From: Apteryx mantelli
Lineage: Eukaryota; Chordata; Aves; Apterygiformes; Apterygidae
Reading direction: 5' to 3'
Assembly: GCF_036417845.1 (NCBI RefSeq)
Contig: NC_089980.1
Coordinates: 49,908,501 to 49,972,500 of the forward strand
DNA: 64,000 nucleotides
Under the pieces are notes generated by a model. It did not search any database. It was given only the letters and a program-made list of their open reading frames with translations, and had not been told where the DNA came from. Below, piece by piece: positions 49,670 to 63,614 of this stretch. The number at the start of each line of letters is the position of its first letter. The first letter of the stretch is position 1. The position numbers and the translations under genes are program-made.

Positions 49670-52075
49670 GAAGGGAATGCCTTGATTGAAAAATTAATTT
49701 CAGAAGTTATGGTACTAACTGACTGTTATTCACAACCTGTCAGAAATCTTGTTTGCAGATTGTCTGAATTATTTGAGTAGTTTAGCACACCTCTAACAAA
49801 GACAAATTCGAATAGACTATCTTGAACATCTGCTACATGAAGTAGAGGAAATTTAAACTGTTTTTTCTAATTGTCTTTAGCAAATAGTAGTTTAAGAAAG
49901 TCTTCATTGATGAACCACTTGGGGGAGAAAAAAAAGAGCCTTTCTTACTCTAATCTTTCTACTCTAATTCTATTTAGTTAATAGAAGATACAAATCACTG
50001 TAAAGTTTCATAAATTTAGTGTATGAATATAAGAGAGGCAGCCATGAGGAGCCGACCAAAAAGAGAAAAAAATGACAGCACGCAGGTCTTTTACACAAAT
50101 GTTTTTACATCTGTATGTATAAAAAATTTTATGTTATCAAATAGTTAGAGATTTCTACACCATACACTCAGTTTAGAATTGGATTTAGGTAAATCTGTAA
50201 AGCTGCTTGTGATAGGCAAAGCCACAGTTACGTGGTGTCCCCATCTGCTCTGAACAGAGAGCTGTGTGTAAGGAGGCTGGTTCCCTGCATCTACCCCACT
50301 GGGACAGGAGAGAGGCTGTCCGTGTCCCATTCCCTGTCCCATTTGCTTTGTGCTTGAGCGCCAAGCCGTCCTTTTTTCAACTTGCTGGCTCCTGAAGGAA
50401 GGTCAGAACCCCATAAAAATCTTAACTTGATGTACCTAGGATGAGCGTGGGATGTTCTCTTTGCTAAACAACCTTTTATTCTGGAGACTTGTTAGGCAGT
50501 AAAGTTGAGAGTGTTGTTTTTGCAGCTGTCAATGTTGAACTATTAGTTTCTGCAGGTAAAGGCAATTTGCTATCGTAGTTGAAGCCTGAGACACAAGAGA
50601 TTCAATTTTGAGATTTTTCTGTGCAATATGTTTGCTGAATACCAGTTTAGGAAATTTCTTCATGGTTAATTCCTGTTCTTTCAAAATTTTGTTTTGGTTT
50701 CAATTTAGCTGTAATATAGCCTCTTTCCAGTTCTAAAAGATTGTACATTTGTGATTCTGCTTGGTAAAAATGATGCTCTTTTCTAGAAGGAACTGTATGG
50801 TAGACGGTAGTGGATAAAATTCTTTGCATGTTCTTTGATTAAGTACATTAGTTCCTACTAATAATACATTAGAAGACAGTGATTTGAAGGGAGAAAAGTG
50901 TTAATCCTATGTTTGTATTAACAGGGTGTTATTAGCATGGAACATTCATGGGAATATCAACATATTTGACCTCAGTGCTATTGATTTTCAGATATGTAGG
51001 TTTTTTGAAAAGCAGGTTGAACAAATTCAGTATGTCAATAGAATCCCTGTTGTTATCATTCTTTCAGTGGCTTATAATAGCCATATAAAGGCTTGTTTCT
51101 GGTGCTTATCACGTTAGTGTTTGGGATGGGGGAAGAGGAAAAGGGAGAAGTCATTTGGCTTTTCCCATGTCCTGAGATTTATGGTAGAAGAGTGCTTTTT
51201 GTTATTCCTGACTATAACAGATTGCTTTTTACACAGAAAAACATCTAGGCAATGTTTTTTGGAGTGTTCTGGATATATTGGCGTTACGTTTTGTTGTATA
51301 TCTGTTCTAGTTGGTGTGTAATGAATGCTGCCTTATTGTTCATGGTCTGAATGTTTTCTCTAGTGCTCTTCTTCATACCAGTGTGTTACCCATGGGGATA
51401 ATACTTTTAAAAGAAGCAGAGATGTTTTCTATTACAAGGATCGGAGAAGCAAGATGTTAACAATTCATTGTCCTTTTCGTGCTCGCAACCTTTTTGGGCT
51501 GGCAGTACTATGTGACTGGCAGATGTCGAAAGTATGCTGTTTGGGAAGACTTTGAGGAACTGTTCTCCAATACATGCTTTCTCTTAAAACGTAAATGTAT
51601 AGTTTTATTTAAAGCTTACATAGTTACACTATTTAATACATGTGGTGTACCTTAATCTGTAGGCTAAACTTTGAGCCTTTTATGTTTTTACCACTTTCAC
51701 ACTGAAGATCTCATTACTGTAACAATAACTTCCTTGCAACACCAGGGATTTTGATTTCTCATTTAAAAAGTCCTCTTCCCTCAGTGCACCTACTGCCAGT
51801 CCAACAAATTAGTATCTCTTGTGTCTTTTTGCCTTCTTTTATTTCAAAGGCAATCTGTGCATCCTTTCTTCTCATCTCAGCTAGGCCAGTCAGCTTGTGC
51901 CTCGGTGGGACCCCATTCTTATTTACTACCCCTCCTGTAATTGTCAAAAATATTAATAAGGTCAATAGCTGTGACTTGATACTAGATCCTGAAAGAGTTT
52001 TAGGACTGGAGTGAGAAGCCAAAGGTTTAGAGAACGAATGTCAAAGGGACAACTGAGGCTGCAAATTGAAATGGC

Positions 52076-52096
52076 AAAAAAAAAAAAAAAAAAAAG
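52076..52096. repeat. Poly(A) run, 21 bases
   Basis: An uninterrupted A run. An open frame begins just before it (52066) and continues Lys-rich through it to 52347. No retroelement or gene family was recognised in that frame. Confidence 0.85.
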
Positions 52097-55000
52097 TGAG
52101 AAGAGATCAGGCTAGTGATGATTCAGAGAATGAAGAGAAGGTGGAGGACAATGGAAAAAGGTTTTGTAACGACTCAAGTACTCTCTTGGTTACCTTCTAT
52201 TTTCTCAGAGGAATTTTTGACCCTATGTTACTTCATGAATGCCTGTACAATTTATTGACAAAGGGAGAGTTTTTCCCCACCAAATATGGAAAGATGGTGG
52301 TAGCGTCTGTGATTTATTCAACCTCTAACTTACTGATAGCAGGCTGATCTTTCCTAAATTGCAGGCAAAACAGTATTGCTCAATTTCAGCAGCACAGACA
52401 TTATTTGACCTGTGCTGGGAGAATTTCTTGGGTTTCAGGGTACATCTCCGTTAGCATGTAATGCAGCAAATAGGAGCAAATCTACAGAGTGGAGGAGCTG
52501 GTGCTTAGGTTTTGGTGTCCATACTATCCATGTTTCTGGAGCTTTGCTTTGGGCGCACTGCAGTCTCTTGGTGTGGACGCAGTGCCTCTGAGCAGCTGGA
52601 ATGTATTAGGTGTGGTTGCGGTGTAAACCAAACCTTGTCCTAGTTGATAATTGGGCGATTTGCTTTAAAAGTATGTTCCTTATCTAAATGAATGATAATG
52701 TAGATGTACCTTCAGTCTCATTTTTTCCAGTCCTCTTCAGTACCATCTCTAACTATACCCCAGCTAGTCTCTGTTGTTGTTGATTACTCCCACTGCAAAT
52801 CAGGGCAGTGTTAGCTTGCTTTTTATAAATCTTTCCAAGTACATTTCTTTGTAACCGATTGGTTGGAACTGTCTTGTTATCCTTAAAATCTGAATTTATT
52901 ACTTTGCTTTCTTACAGAGTGCTTTCTTAAAACTTATAGGAAAATGTATAAAGGAGCAGATGCTGGCACGCTGATAAGAAAACACTTGCCCTTTCTCAAC
53001 ACAGATTCAAAGGTTCGCTGGCAAAACGTTGGCTGTCTTTTAAGGACTTTTGGGAGTAGTCGCCACAAAAACATGTAATAACAATATGGTAGCATATTAA
53101 CAGTGTAAAATTAGGAAGTCCGCAGTTTTACTAATTGTTGTTAACATTTTTTACATTGAAATTCTGAATTACATAATCCTCAGTTATTCACATTTGATTG
53201 GCTAAAGTGTAAAGCTTTTATTGGAAATAGACTCTTGCTAGTTTTTTCTTACAGACATTGTCATGTTAAGAAAGTTACTGAAACCGGAGTTTTCACAGAT
53301 AGCTGCTAACGAGGCACCAACTAGAGGGAGATACACTGTCTACTTTATACAAGTGCTGCATGTTCTTGACTGCAATAAACTCAGAGACAACTATGGTTGT
53401 AATGAAGAAAGTGCTGTAATATGGTAAAACATATAAAGAATAGGGCCAAGAGTATCTTAAATTTGGCACTAGGTATTACAGATTTTTACCTTAATTTGTC
53501 CACATTGCAGTTCCCCTCAGGTAAATGGAAATAGTATTGCTGCTTCACCTCATAGGCTTCCTGAAAGTGAATTTGTGAAACTTTGAGTGCTTAATCATGC
53601 AGTCTTCACTGTTGTAAATGTAACTGTTTAAACAGAATGAGCCTAATAGTAATTTCAGTTCAGCCTGATGGAGAAGCAGTGGCTTTTGTTTATCCTCCCA
53701 ATATGTTGCAGGAGAGGTGAAAACTGTTAGGGTCATACAAAGAGCTTGTAATAAAGTACAAGGAAAGGATGGTTCTTTATCAGTTCTTAAGGTTAGTTTT
53801 TTTGCCATATGTTTTCCTGAGAGAATTGAAGAAATACGTGAGCAGTAAATCACTGGAAGAGTATTCCACAGGAGCATAATGACATCTCTACTTATTTTTA
53901 CACTCTTTTGACCTGATGAAACTGTGCAGATATATTAGTGGTATAACTTTTACACATGTGAAAATATTTATAAACCAGTGTGTTTTCATACACTATTGAA
54001 TACTTTAAAGCTAGTGTTCAGTCACTTTGTTTTGAACTATGTTTGCTTTTATAATATCGTGCCAGTTTGCGTATGCTGACTAATACATCGGAAATTTTTC
54101 TGAGCAAGGTTATTCTTATCTTGAGAAACAGCAGCAACTAGTGTGTTTTAATCGGGAGCTTGTGAGCTTGCCCCTGAGGGATGCAGTTCCATGGTTACTT
54201 GAAACCTGTATTAAGTGGAAGCTGCTACTGTAACAGGGAAGTGTCATGTCCTCTTCTTGCTCTGCTGTGTTGGCTCCTAATGGTCACATGGTTAATCAAT
54301 CCAGGACATTGATCTGGCTGAAAATTAATTTGTTTTTATTTTCCTGGCTAGCTTTCTGAAGGATCCTTTCCCTGACCTGATGTGCCGTGTAGTTGCATGA
54401 ACAGTAGTGCTGGCGCAATTGAGGTAGTGGGAGTGAGCGACGGGAGGTGAGGAGGGGCAGGACAGCTCCCTTTTAGTGGCAGCCTGCGCCTCTGCAAAAG
54501 TAAATTGGTTACAGAACTGCACCTAACAGTTTGTAACAACAGCCAGATTGCCACAGAACTAATTTGTATTTCGAGATGGTTTTGTTTGTAATTCGTGTTT
54601 AGAACAGGGCCATTCATTTATGGTATGTGCTGGCCCTAAACTTGATTTAATTAAAAAATGTCACCAAGAGGTTAGCTAGTTCCTATTCACACAGGTTTAT
54701 AATTTGTAAACAAACAGTAATTTTAACAGAGTAGGACTTGACTAATGTCTGAAACATCAAATGCTTCCTTAATTTAAATGACGTAAGTGGTCTTGCATTG
54801 GATTGCAGCTTTGTAATCCTCTTGGGTTTAGTGTTTGAAAGCTTTATAAAAACAGTATTTTAAGCAAAATGATACCCAAAGCTTATGTTAGACAGGTATC
54901 CTTCTGAGGCTAGTGACTCTGTGGTTGCTTGCTTCTGGGTATTACTCACACATAAGATTTATACAATACTTCCGGCTCTCAGACTTCAGAATATGTATCT

Positions 55001-55598
55001 CGAGCTGGTCTCTGAATATACATCCTGAGTTGGTGGACAGTCTGTGAAAATTCTGATAATGTTAATTTTTATGCGTCTTGTATTTTCCAAAGAGTTTCTG
55101 CTATATTTCTACTACATTTGATAGAATTTCTGTGACAATAATTTTGGTTGAAATTCGTTCTTTGCAGGCCTACTTTTAGTTTTGTTTGGTTACCTACCAA
55201 AATGTGGAGGAGGCTGAAGATCTTTATGAATAGATCTTGCACAATAAATACTTTAGTTTTGTTTTAAACATTTGTATTTCGGATCCCTCTAGATGTTTCT
55301 CCATTACAGCCAGGATATTACACATTTAGTTTTACACCATCTACATAGGGTTTTATGTGGAACTGCTGTTGGCACAAAGAGGCTTATGCAGAGCTGATGA
55401 ACTTTTCCCTCACTTGATCCAAAATCCTTTCTCCAAAGGAGACAGGGAATTGCTGTTATGTGCAGCAGCTTGGGCAACTATGCAGATACTAAACCAAATA
55501 AATGAATCTCATGGTCAGTACATACCATATTCTGCAGACACACAAAAATCTTGTAGTGTCCTGTTTAGCACAGCCATAACACTAGCTCTCCTTCCTTT

Positions 55599-55616
55599 AA
55601 AAAAAAAAAAAAAAAA
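55599..55616. repeat. Poly(A) run, 18 bases
   Basis: An uninterrupted A run in AKT3 intron 2. No retroposon body was recognised beside it. Confidence 0.85.
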
Positions 55617-57550
55617 GCCAGCTTTTGTAAGGATCCTTTCTGACACCATGAGTTCACCTGCACCCTTTTCATTGTAAATAGCTGTTGCTATTTGGTCTAC
55701 AAAGAATGAATTAGGGAAACAGTTGCAGTCATAGTCTAAGCGCAGTATTTTTATTCGTGCCAGCTTTCCAAGTGTTTAGTATAGTCATTAATAGGGAATG
55801 CCACCAATGTTGAGTGTAATGGTAGAAGGGATTATATATTCTGCTGTAGACAAGCAAAAATCTGGTAGTAAAAGCTTGACCCCCTTCAACAAGATTATAT
55901 TCTAAAAACGCTAATATTAAAGTATATTTTGTTTTTTTTTTTATGAACATACTTTAATAATTTTATGTTTCTATGGAGGAGTTGTTTTAACTTGAATTTA
56001 TTGTGTTGATTTCTTGTAATGAATTTTTCTGTAAAAGAGTTAACAAGTTGCTACTTAAGAGCTGGTAAAATATTGGACCTCTTTTTATTGAGAGAGAACA
56101 CAAGGATTGATAAGTCCAAAGCATCACAGACTGATCTTCCGTAGTGTGTCTGATATGCCCTTACAAAAGCAAAATATAATAAAGGGAGTATTGGATAAAA
56201 AGTCCCAGGTCTGCATATTCAGTTCAAACATTGTCACTTGTAAATTGCCTCACAATAAGAATTTGTATTTTTGTAGTAAATTATGAACCTGCATTAGAAC
56301 TTTAGCATATTAATAACCTTTTTTGTTTCCTAAAAACCAGCCATAATTGATAGACTGTTGATATCAAGGTATTTTGAGCTGTAATGCAGAAGTTTTATTT
56401 TTCTTTACTGATTAGAATCACGGTTTATGAAAAGTGTGACATATTTAAAATGCTTCAAATATCTTGTTTTCTTTGGAGTTCTGTGAAAATCTGTTCATAT
56501 TTCTTTGCTTAGGGTGTGCTTTTTTTTAAATGCACAAAGCCAGAAATGAATCCATTCATTAACATTTTAATCTTTCCTCAAAACAGATAAATGTCAACAA
56601 TTACTCTCTACCAAGGTAGTTTGGTACATCATAATTTAACCAATGCTTGGGGAACACATTATTAAATACAGCTTAGAATGTACTGTACAAGAACAGAATG
56701 GTGTTTAAAAATGCATTAACTCCTTAAATATAGATGCTCTTAGGGTACACAAAGCCCTACAGAGTTAAAATCAGGAAGATGCAATTCAACAAAGCAGCTA
56801 AAGACAGAATTTTCCCTAAGTCCTCATTCATCTTGAGATGAGAGATACTAGAATGTTTTACAGGTATTTTCCTTTTGGCTAATACCGCTGGCTACTAGTT
56901 ATTCTCAGTGTAAAAGTCTGTTGTTAGTTTTGCTACATCTTTCCTTTGGCCACAATTGTTCTGTGGTCTTTGTTGAAAGAGTTGGTGGTAAATGCTACTG
57001 TTTTTGAGGTTTCTAAGCAGCTAGTGGACCTGTCAAGGATAGCAAAAGGTGGATTTAAATGAGAAAAGTGCCAAAAATGGAGACATATTTAAAAGATGTG
57101 TTGGATAAGCCAGGAATATGAGCAACTTTGTTATAGAAACAAAGTACCTATCACTAAATTCAGTAATATCACCAAAAAAGAAAAATAGAAAGTTTTATGC
57201 AAGAAAAAGTACTGAAAGTTTACATTGGAGAGACCGGTAGTTTTAAGTCAATTGTGAGATTGTGAGAAGTTTCCATAACAAATAAAAATTACAGTCAAAT
57301 TACTGAAGAAAAATTATGTGGTAATTGCAGAAACATATGAGACACCACACGTCCTTCAGTGCTTGGACGATGAAGTTAAACAAAAAGCATTCTCTTTCCT
57401 TATTGTTTACACTGCTATCATGTAATTATAAGAAAAAATCTAAATAAATGTAATTAATCCCTGGAAACTCTCAAGTCAGACACCACGCTGGAAAGTAAAG
57501 GAATATAAGAAGGGGGGAATCGAGTTATGCAACTTGATAGTAAGGTGCCT

Positions 57551-58003
57551 GTCATTTCGGGATATCAGTAAGGAACTAGCATTGCAAATTGACAAGGCAA
57601 CAGCTAACATTAACCATCTAAATGATGTTTGGTCATGAAAATCCACGTTTTAAAGACCAAGGTGAAAAACTTCGTGTCAGATATTTCTTTCCATCTCAAC
57701 ATACGGATGTGAAAGCTGGAAATCCAACAAAGGTACAGACATCTAAGTGCCTTTGAAAGCAAATGCCTTAGAAAAATACTATGTATTAAATTGAATGAAT
57801 TTATAACGGATGCCAAGATTCATTAGACAGCTCAGAAACCCCTTGGCTCTAAAGTTATCCAGAAAAGAAGATGGAATTATCATCTGGAACATATGTTAAG
57901 AATGAAGCCAGAGCATCTGTCATGGAAAGCATGCCACTGGGCAGCTGGAGGAGCAAGCAAAAAGCACCAGCTGAAAGAGTTTCTCCATTGAACAACACCT
58001 AAG
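57551..58003 (+). pseudogene. Decayed non-LTR retrotransposon, C-terminal part of its reverse-transcriptase protein
   Basis: Conserved blocks of a LINE ORF follow in the right order. They are KATANINHLNDVW (about 57594-57632), KTKVKNF (57653-57673), YGCESW (57702-57719), AFESKCLRKIL (57749-57781) with NEFITDAKI (57797-57823), then RRWNYHLEHMLRM (57866-57904) and a KACHW block (57926-57940). This C-terminal arrangement, a YGCE-W motif followed by an aromatic GH-like region, is typical of several LINE clades including RTE-like elements. It is unlike the CR1 3' end seen elsewhere in this window. The blocks need two frame changes around YGCESW and one in-frame TAG at 57824, so the copy is dead. 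The endonuclease and catalytic RT core were not found, and the clade is uncertain. Confidence 0.72.
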
Positions 58004-58005
58004 GT

Positions 58006-58024
58006 AAAAAAAAAAAAAAAAAAA
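58006..58024. repeat. Poly(A) run, 19 bases, just after the LINE fossil
   Basis: An uninterrupted A run begins three bases after the last RT-like sequence. It may be the expanded remnant of the element's A-rich tail or an independent homopolymer. The uninterrupted state looks younger than the decayed body. Confidence 0.75.
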
Positions 58025-58090
58025 GTTGTGGGACATTGGACAGGGTGTGCTTTAAAGAGTGGCTCAGAGTAGACAAGAATGGCAGAAGGG

Positions 58091-58133
58091 TTTTGGTTTG
58101 TTTTTGTGGGTTTTTTTGTTTGTTTGTTTGTTT
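58091..58133. repeat. T/G-rich tract with (TTTG)n
   Basis: TTTTGGTTTG is followed by T runs and four to five TTTG units. Low-complexity sequence near the LINE fossil. Confidence 0.75.
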
Positions 58134-61100
58134 CAGTGTAAGTGACAGCTGATGCGCTGGGAAGATTTGGGGTTGCTTTTTGTTAAGAAGGCAGATAGTA
58201 AAGGATGATTAAAAACTGAAAGTCAGAGTTTTAAATGTACAGATTAAGTACAGTATTTAACAGTCACATATTTTCATTTATTTTAGGATTTTTATATATT
58301 TTCTTTAGACATGAAAAGGGAAAGACAACTGTGTAACTAAATAAAGCTTTGAATTCATTCCAACTGATTGGCTTAATCTGTAATAGTGTGTTCTGGATTA
58401 CTTAGATAGAAATCCAAAAGCATTTTATCTAAGTAACCTACACTTAATTATTAGGGAATTAATTTTCTCTGAGAGCACTTACTCTTTCCTGTTGCTGTAT
58501 AATAAAGCTATGCTTTGTCTGTTTGCAGAAGTTTTGGTGTTTCTGAACTGTAAGCTCTCTCCACTATACTGTCTTTTAACCTGCCCTAGGACTAGCCTAA
58601 TGTTATAAAAGTTTGTGTTGAAAACACTTTAAGAGAATTTAAGTTTAAGTAAAAATCTTTTGTGGAAATGAAAGGTCTCAAAACTATTATCTTAATCTAC
58701 CTCCTAATCTTGTGTTACGCAAAACATTTTATTGAAATATATCAACCTGAACTAACTTTGCCTAAAGGAGGCATTCGGTAAATTCTTTTAAAAATATTTA
58801 CAGATGTTTTTGTGCTCTTTAAACATTCAAGGTTGATAGAGCTCAATTTAGATGCCTTCCTCCTGTTCATTGGTGTCCTGTTCATAAGGCATCTAGCTGC
58901 TGGTTGTGCTTTAGAACCTACTTGATCGAGATTTTCTGCTTTGTCAAGATTACAGATTCTGCTGCTGATCTATTGTGTAATTAAATCCAGTCAGGACTGT
59001 AGGTAAAACTTTATTAGAGATGGTCCATTCTGCCAAATTCAAAGCAGCCTTTGGTTATGTTTTATGGAAAAATAAACCTGAAACACCCGTAAGTTTTTCT
59101 CCTTCAGTTTTATGACTGTTTGTTCTTTTGTGTGCTTGGTAACTGGAATTCCTGTGTATTCAGTTTGAAATAAAATACTAAGTACTACAGAAAGCATGCT
59201 TAAAAGATACATCTTTGGAAATAAAAGAAGTAAAAAGACATTGTATGGTACACTAGAAGTATTTTTACACTAGTAGCATTTTGAAATACAGTTGTCCCAT
59301 GTGGAATGCTGGAGATTTCTGCTAAACAGTACATAACAATGAAAAATACTCAAATGCTAAAAATACAGGATTACCACATGCTTTGAACTGTGGTCAGTGA
59401 GTTGGCAGGAGTAGCCTTGTATTGTTTGTTCAAGGTTTGTTTGAAGAGAACAATTATAGGATGATAATTAAAAGCATTGGTGTGTTCTTTTTCAAGAGTG
59501 GAAGAATAAAAACACACCTTAAAGAAACAGGTTTTTAAGAATTCTGATGGATTATGTCAAACAAAATAGGAGTAAAAAGGAAACATTGTATACATCTGTA
59601 TTTGAAAAACACTGAATTCTGGTTGTTGAGGAAGTGGTTGTTTTTGCAAATTGTGTATTTTTTGTGTGCATTTTTCTTGCAGTATTTTGAAAACAATATA
59701 CTACAGAATCTTAGCCAGTATCATCTCTTTATGTGGTAGCCTCTCTCTCCCTTCACCCACCTGGATGAAAGGAAACCCTCAATGGATTTTTAGCAAAGGT
59801 TGAAGGTAAATTATTACACAGGTAAAGTAGTTGTTAGGGGCTAAGGGGGGTTGCTAGGTTGGTGGTGTGAATGAATGATTCTTTGGTATAGAAATTTGGT
59901 TTGCATGAATGTGTGTGGGTTTCTAGGGTACAGCTTTGCTGAGTTCATGCCAGATTTTTGATTAAATTAGTTCTGTAATAAAATCGGAATGTTTCAGTCT
60001 TTTTTTTTTTCCTGCTGTGTAGTATCAGCATGCCTGCCTTATTTTGCCCTTGTCCCTGACTCAACTTTATTCCTTTAGTAGCTGGTTTGAGATGTTGTTT
60101 GAGAGTTGACTCTGAAGGGAGATTGGCATTTTCTTCAGCTTTTCTTTTGGATATATATAGTTGCTCCCTGCTTCCAGGAACTGTTAAGATGAATGACTAT
60201 GAACGATGGGCAGCAACAATCAAATAGGAGAGAGCTGGCTTCTTGCAATGCTGGAGAGCTAGAGCAGTGGGTTGGAATATAAGAGGAGATATGTGGGTAA
60301 AGTGACCTTCCTATTTTTATTTAGTTCGGATGGATTTGGAGTTCAGACAGACTTCACCACTTCCCATAGCTGTTTCTGTTGCCAGGCTGGAGAAGATGTG
60401 ACTCAGGCTGTTCCTTTGTGAACAAGTCCAGTTGAAGATGTGGCTGGAATGAAAGATGCTCCATGTTTTCCCTAGTAAAATTGAGTGGAGTAAGAAGTGT
60501 AACTCATGTCCAATTGAAAACAAAACAGAAATCCCTCTCCAACCCACTTTTCTTTTAATCTAGGTAATTTTAAGATTTATAATGTTGTTTGAAGATGACC
60601 CTTGACTCTCATTGGGGTTGTAGTTATGATGATGAAAAAGTGTTTTACTTCTATAAAAATGTTAGTGAACAAATGGACAGTTGCAGGTCAGTATATGGCT
60701 ATGCAGTGGGGATCCGTGGGTCTTAGAATGGAAAAGTGTATCACTTCCTCATTAACTTCTCTAGGCTAGGTGAGCAAGTATAGCTGTCTTTACGTTGCAA
60801 ATTATCTACCAAAAATAACTAGTTAACTTCGAAAATCTTGACCTCTGTTTCCAACAAGGCTGCCAACTTAGGTTATGTGTTGATACATTTTTATTTGACT
60901 TAAACAGTAGTTTTGGAAGAGATTTTGAGCGTTAGTTATCTGTCTGCCATTTTTGTGCAGAGTCAAAAATAAGTAAAAAGTCCTTTCAGGATGTTGGTCT
61001 GTAGTCTTCTCGAAAGTCCCAGTGACCTTCCTACACCAAGTTGTTCTGGAACCTAATAAACTTTATTTGGATCAACTTTCTAACAATATATAATCTAAAT

Positions 61101-63614
61101 TTCCCTGCTGATCAGTTTTTGTACTGCCATCTGTAGATGTGAAGCACAGTTAATCACTGTCCTCCTTATGAGACTCTTGCATATTTTAAGATTATTATGT
61201 TTTACCTCCTTCCTATTCCATAACATGTTCTCTGTTCTAGACTAAATCTTTCCAGTTATTTTAACTGTACTTCAAATTTCATATTTTGTTACAAACAAGG
61301 CAACAGAAAACTTTTTAGTTTTGTTGTTCCCTCTGGATTTTTTCAATTTAGTCTTTTTTGTTTTTTTAATTTGTTAGTGCTCAAAATTGTATATGGAGCT
61401 TTATCTTTGCCTGGTAGAGAGGAAGAATTTCTCCTTTGTTTTAGTTATTTCCTGTAATTTACAAATAACATCTCTGTTAATATATCGCATGATAATATTT
61501 GTATCTTTTGTAACATCGCAGCACTGTTCATTCTTCCCAGACTTTTCCAAAGACAAGCAGGTTCTAAATATGAACTTCTTTTCTAAAAAACTATTGGGCG
61601 CTCTGGCCATCTCCACACTTGATTGATTATTTTATAACCATATATATATATTTTTAAAATTTTGCAATATTTCTCTTGTTCTTTATTGTTCTGTAGGTGA
61701 TTTGCTGAGAACATCCTTACTCCAAAGTCTTGTTTTTGTGTTTTGGTTTTTGAAATGTACTTATCTGTTCTGTGCTGGTTTTATTTTTGTAGATGCTAAA
61801 GATAACTACATTGTTTCATTATACTGAAATACATGGTCTCCCCAACGTGTATGTGGTATTCAACTGACTGATCACTAAAAACGGTGATTCAAAGAAATAA
61901 GAAGCAAAGCAGAAGTATTCTTCTTCCTTCTATAATTTAAAAATTGTTCTGGGATGTTAGATGGATGATACTTGGATATATCTTTCTTTTAGCCATTACT
62001 TTCTATCAGCTGTGTTAGTTTTATTGTAATCTTATGTTTTATTAACATATCCTATAATGTTTAAATTTGCTGCTAGCTTTTTGCTGAGGACTTTTTGTTT
62101 GTTTGTTTTAATGGATTATAAAGAGAGTTGGAAAAAATTGTTATTATTATTATTGTTTATCCTTTGTTTGTTTGGCATGTTCCAGTAATCTTTAGTTTTT
62201 TCTAAAGAAGGAGATGACCATGTTTGCTAAAAATACTATTTTTTTGTGTTGTTTTGCTTTTCGGATAAAAAATTAGCTTCTGTTTGCTTATGTAAAGTTC
62301 AGTGATTTCACCTGGGGAAAATAAACATTCTGGATATTCTGGATTAGCAGAGGTGATGAAGATACCCTGAGGAATGCTGTGTGAAATCTTTGACCAGGGA
62401 TCACCCTAGAGCTCTTGGTTTTGATAAGACATTTTAATAAGACATTCTTTGCTTGTAACCTTTACCATCGTTTTAAATGAATTCATGCATTGTGTGAGGC
62501 TTACAAAATATTTTGGGGAGTGGGGCTGTTGCCTAGGTGAGATATCATTTCAGTGCATTTACTCCAGTCTGAGAGGTTTCCATTCAAGTTTGTACAAGTG
62601 CTAATTTTAAAGAAAAAGTAACAGTTTCTCTTCTGTTTTCTCTGTGTGTTTACAAAAAGGGTTATATGATGCAATGCTGTGATGGGTTTGGAACTGATGA
62701 CCCAGGAGAGCTTTTCTGGTGCTGCGATCTCCTTGGCTGTACCTTTCATAAAAGTGGCTTTTAAATGTGCTTGTACAGGAAATATGTTTCTAAAGTGTTT
62801 CCTCCTTCCTATTCTCATTTCTAACAAAATATAAGAGGGAGCACCCACTACATCCAGGTCCCTAAATGTTAGTGTGATACATGTGTCCCAAATGTTTACC
62901 AGATACACCTTCCCTTTTTTTTGGAAATGTCTAGACAGTCTTCTCAGTGCCATATCTCTGTCAGACAGCTCGTGTTTTAGAGTTCAAGGAAGATTAATTC
63001 CTCAGAGTGCAGAGTTGCACGTGATTGTTTGCTTTAGCATAGGAGTTCACCTTGCTCTATTTAGCAGTCGGTGACAGACCGACTATAGTATCTGAGGCCA
63101 CTGAAGAAGAGGTAGTCATCTTGCAGCCTAGAACGAATCCCTCAGTGAAGGGGAATTCCTCTAGATTCTGCCCTATTAAAAGAAGGGTGTTTCCTTGCAC
63201 AATGTATGCATTTCTCTAACAGGCACTTACCTTGGCAGGAATTTGCAGAGCAAATGAAAGCTTAATGTGGAGACTTTGTAAAAGAAATGGCTTTTGCCGT
63301 AAAGCAACCATTTTTGCCTTTCAGTTCACAGCTTCAGCTCTTGGGTATCTACGCATATATTTTGATTCTCACATCTGGCCAGGAGGGCCTGTCGCACTAA
63401 TACTGCTTTTCCTTTTTAACCTTCCGTCCAATAACAAAAGAAGCTCCAAAATCCCCAGACAGGCCAGTGTGTTTAGCTTTGCTGATCACAGCTGTCCTAA
63501 TATACGGGTAGCTAGGAATACATAGCTAACAGTAAACACGGTTTCTGATAGATGTTTGTTTTGATTTCTCCTCTCTCATTCTCCCCCTGCTTTTCCCCTC
63601 TCTCCCTTTCCCAG

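Noticed and set aside
52066..52347. 93-codon Lys-rich frame as a small gene or retrocopy
   Set aside because: The Lys stretch is the A21 run, the rest matches no family I know, and there is no promoter or splice context.
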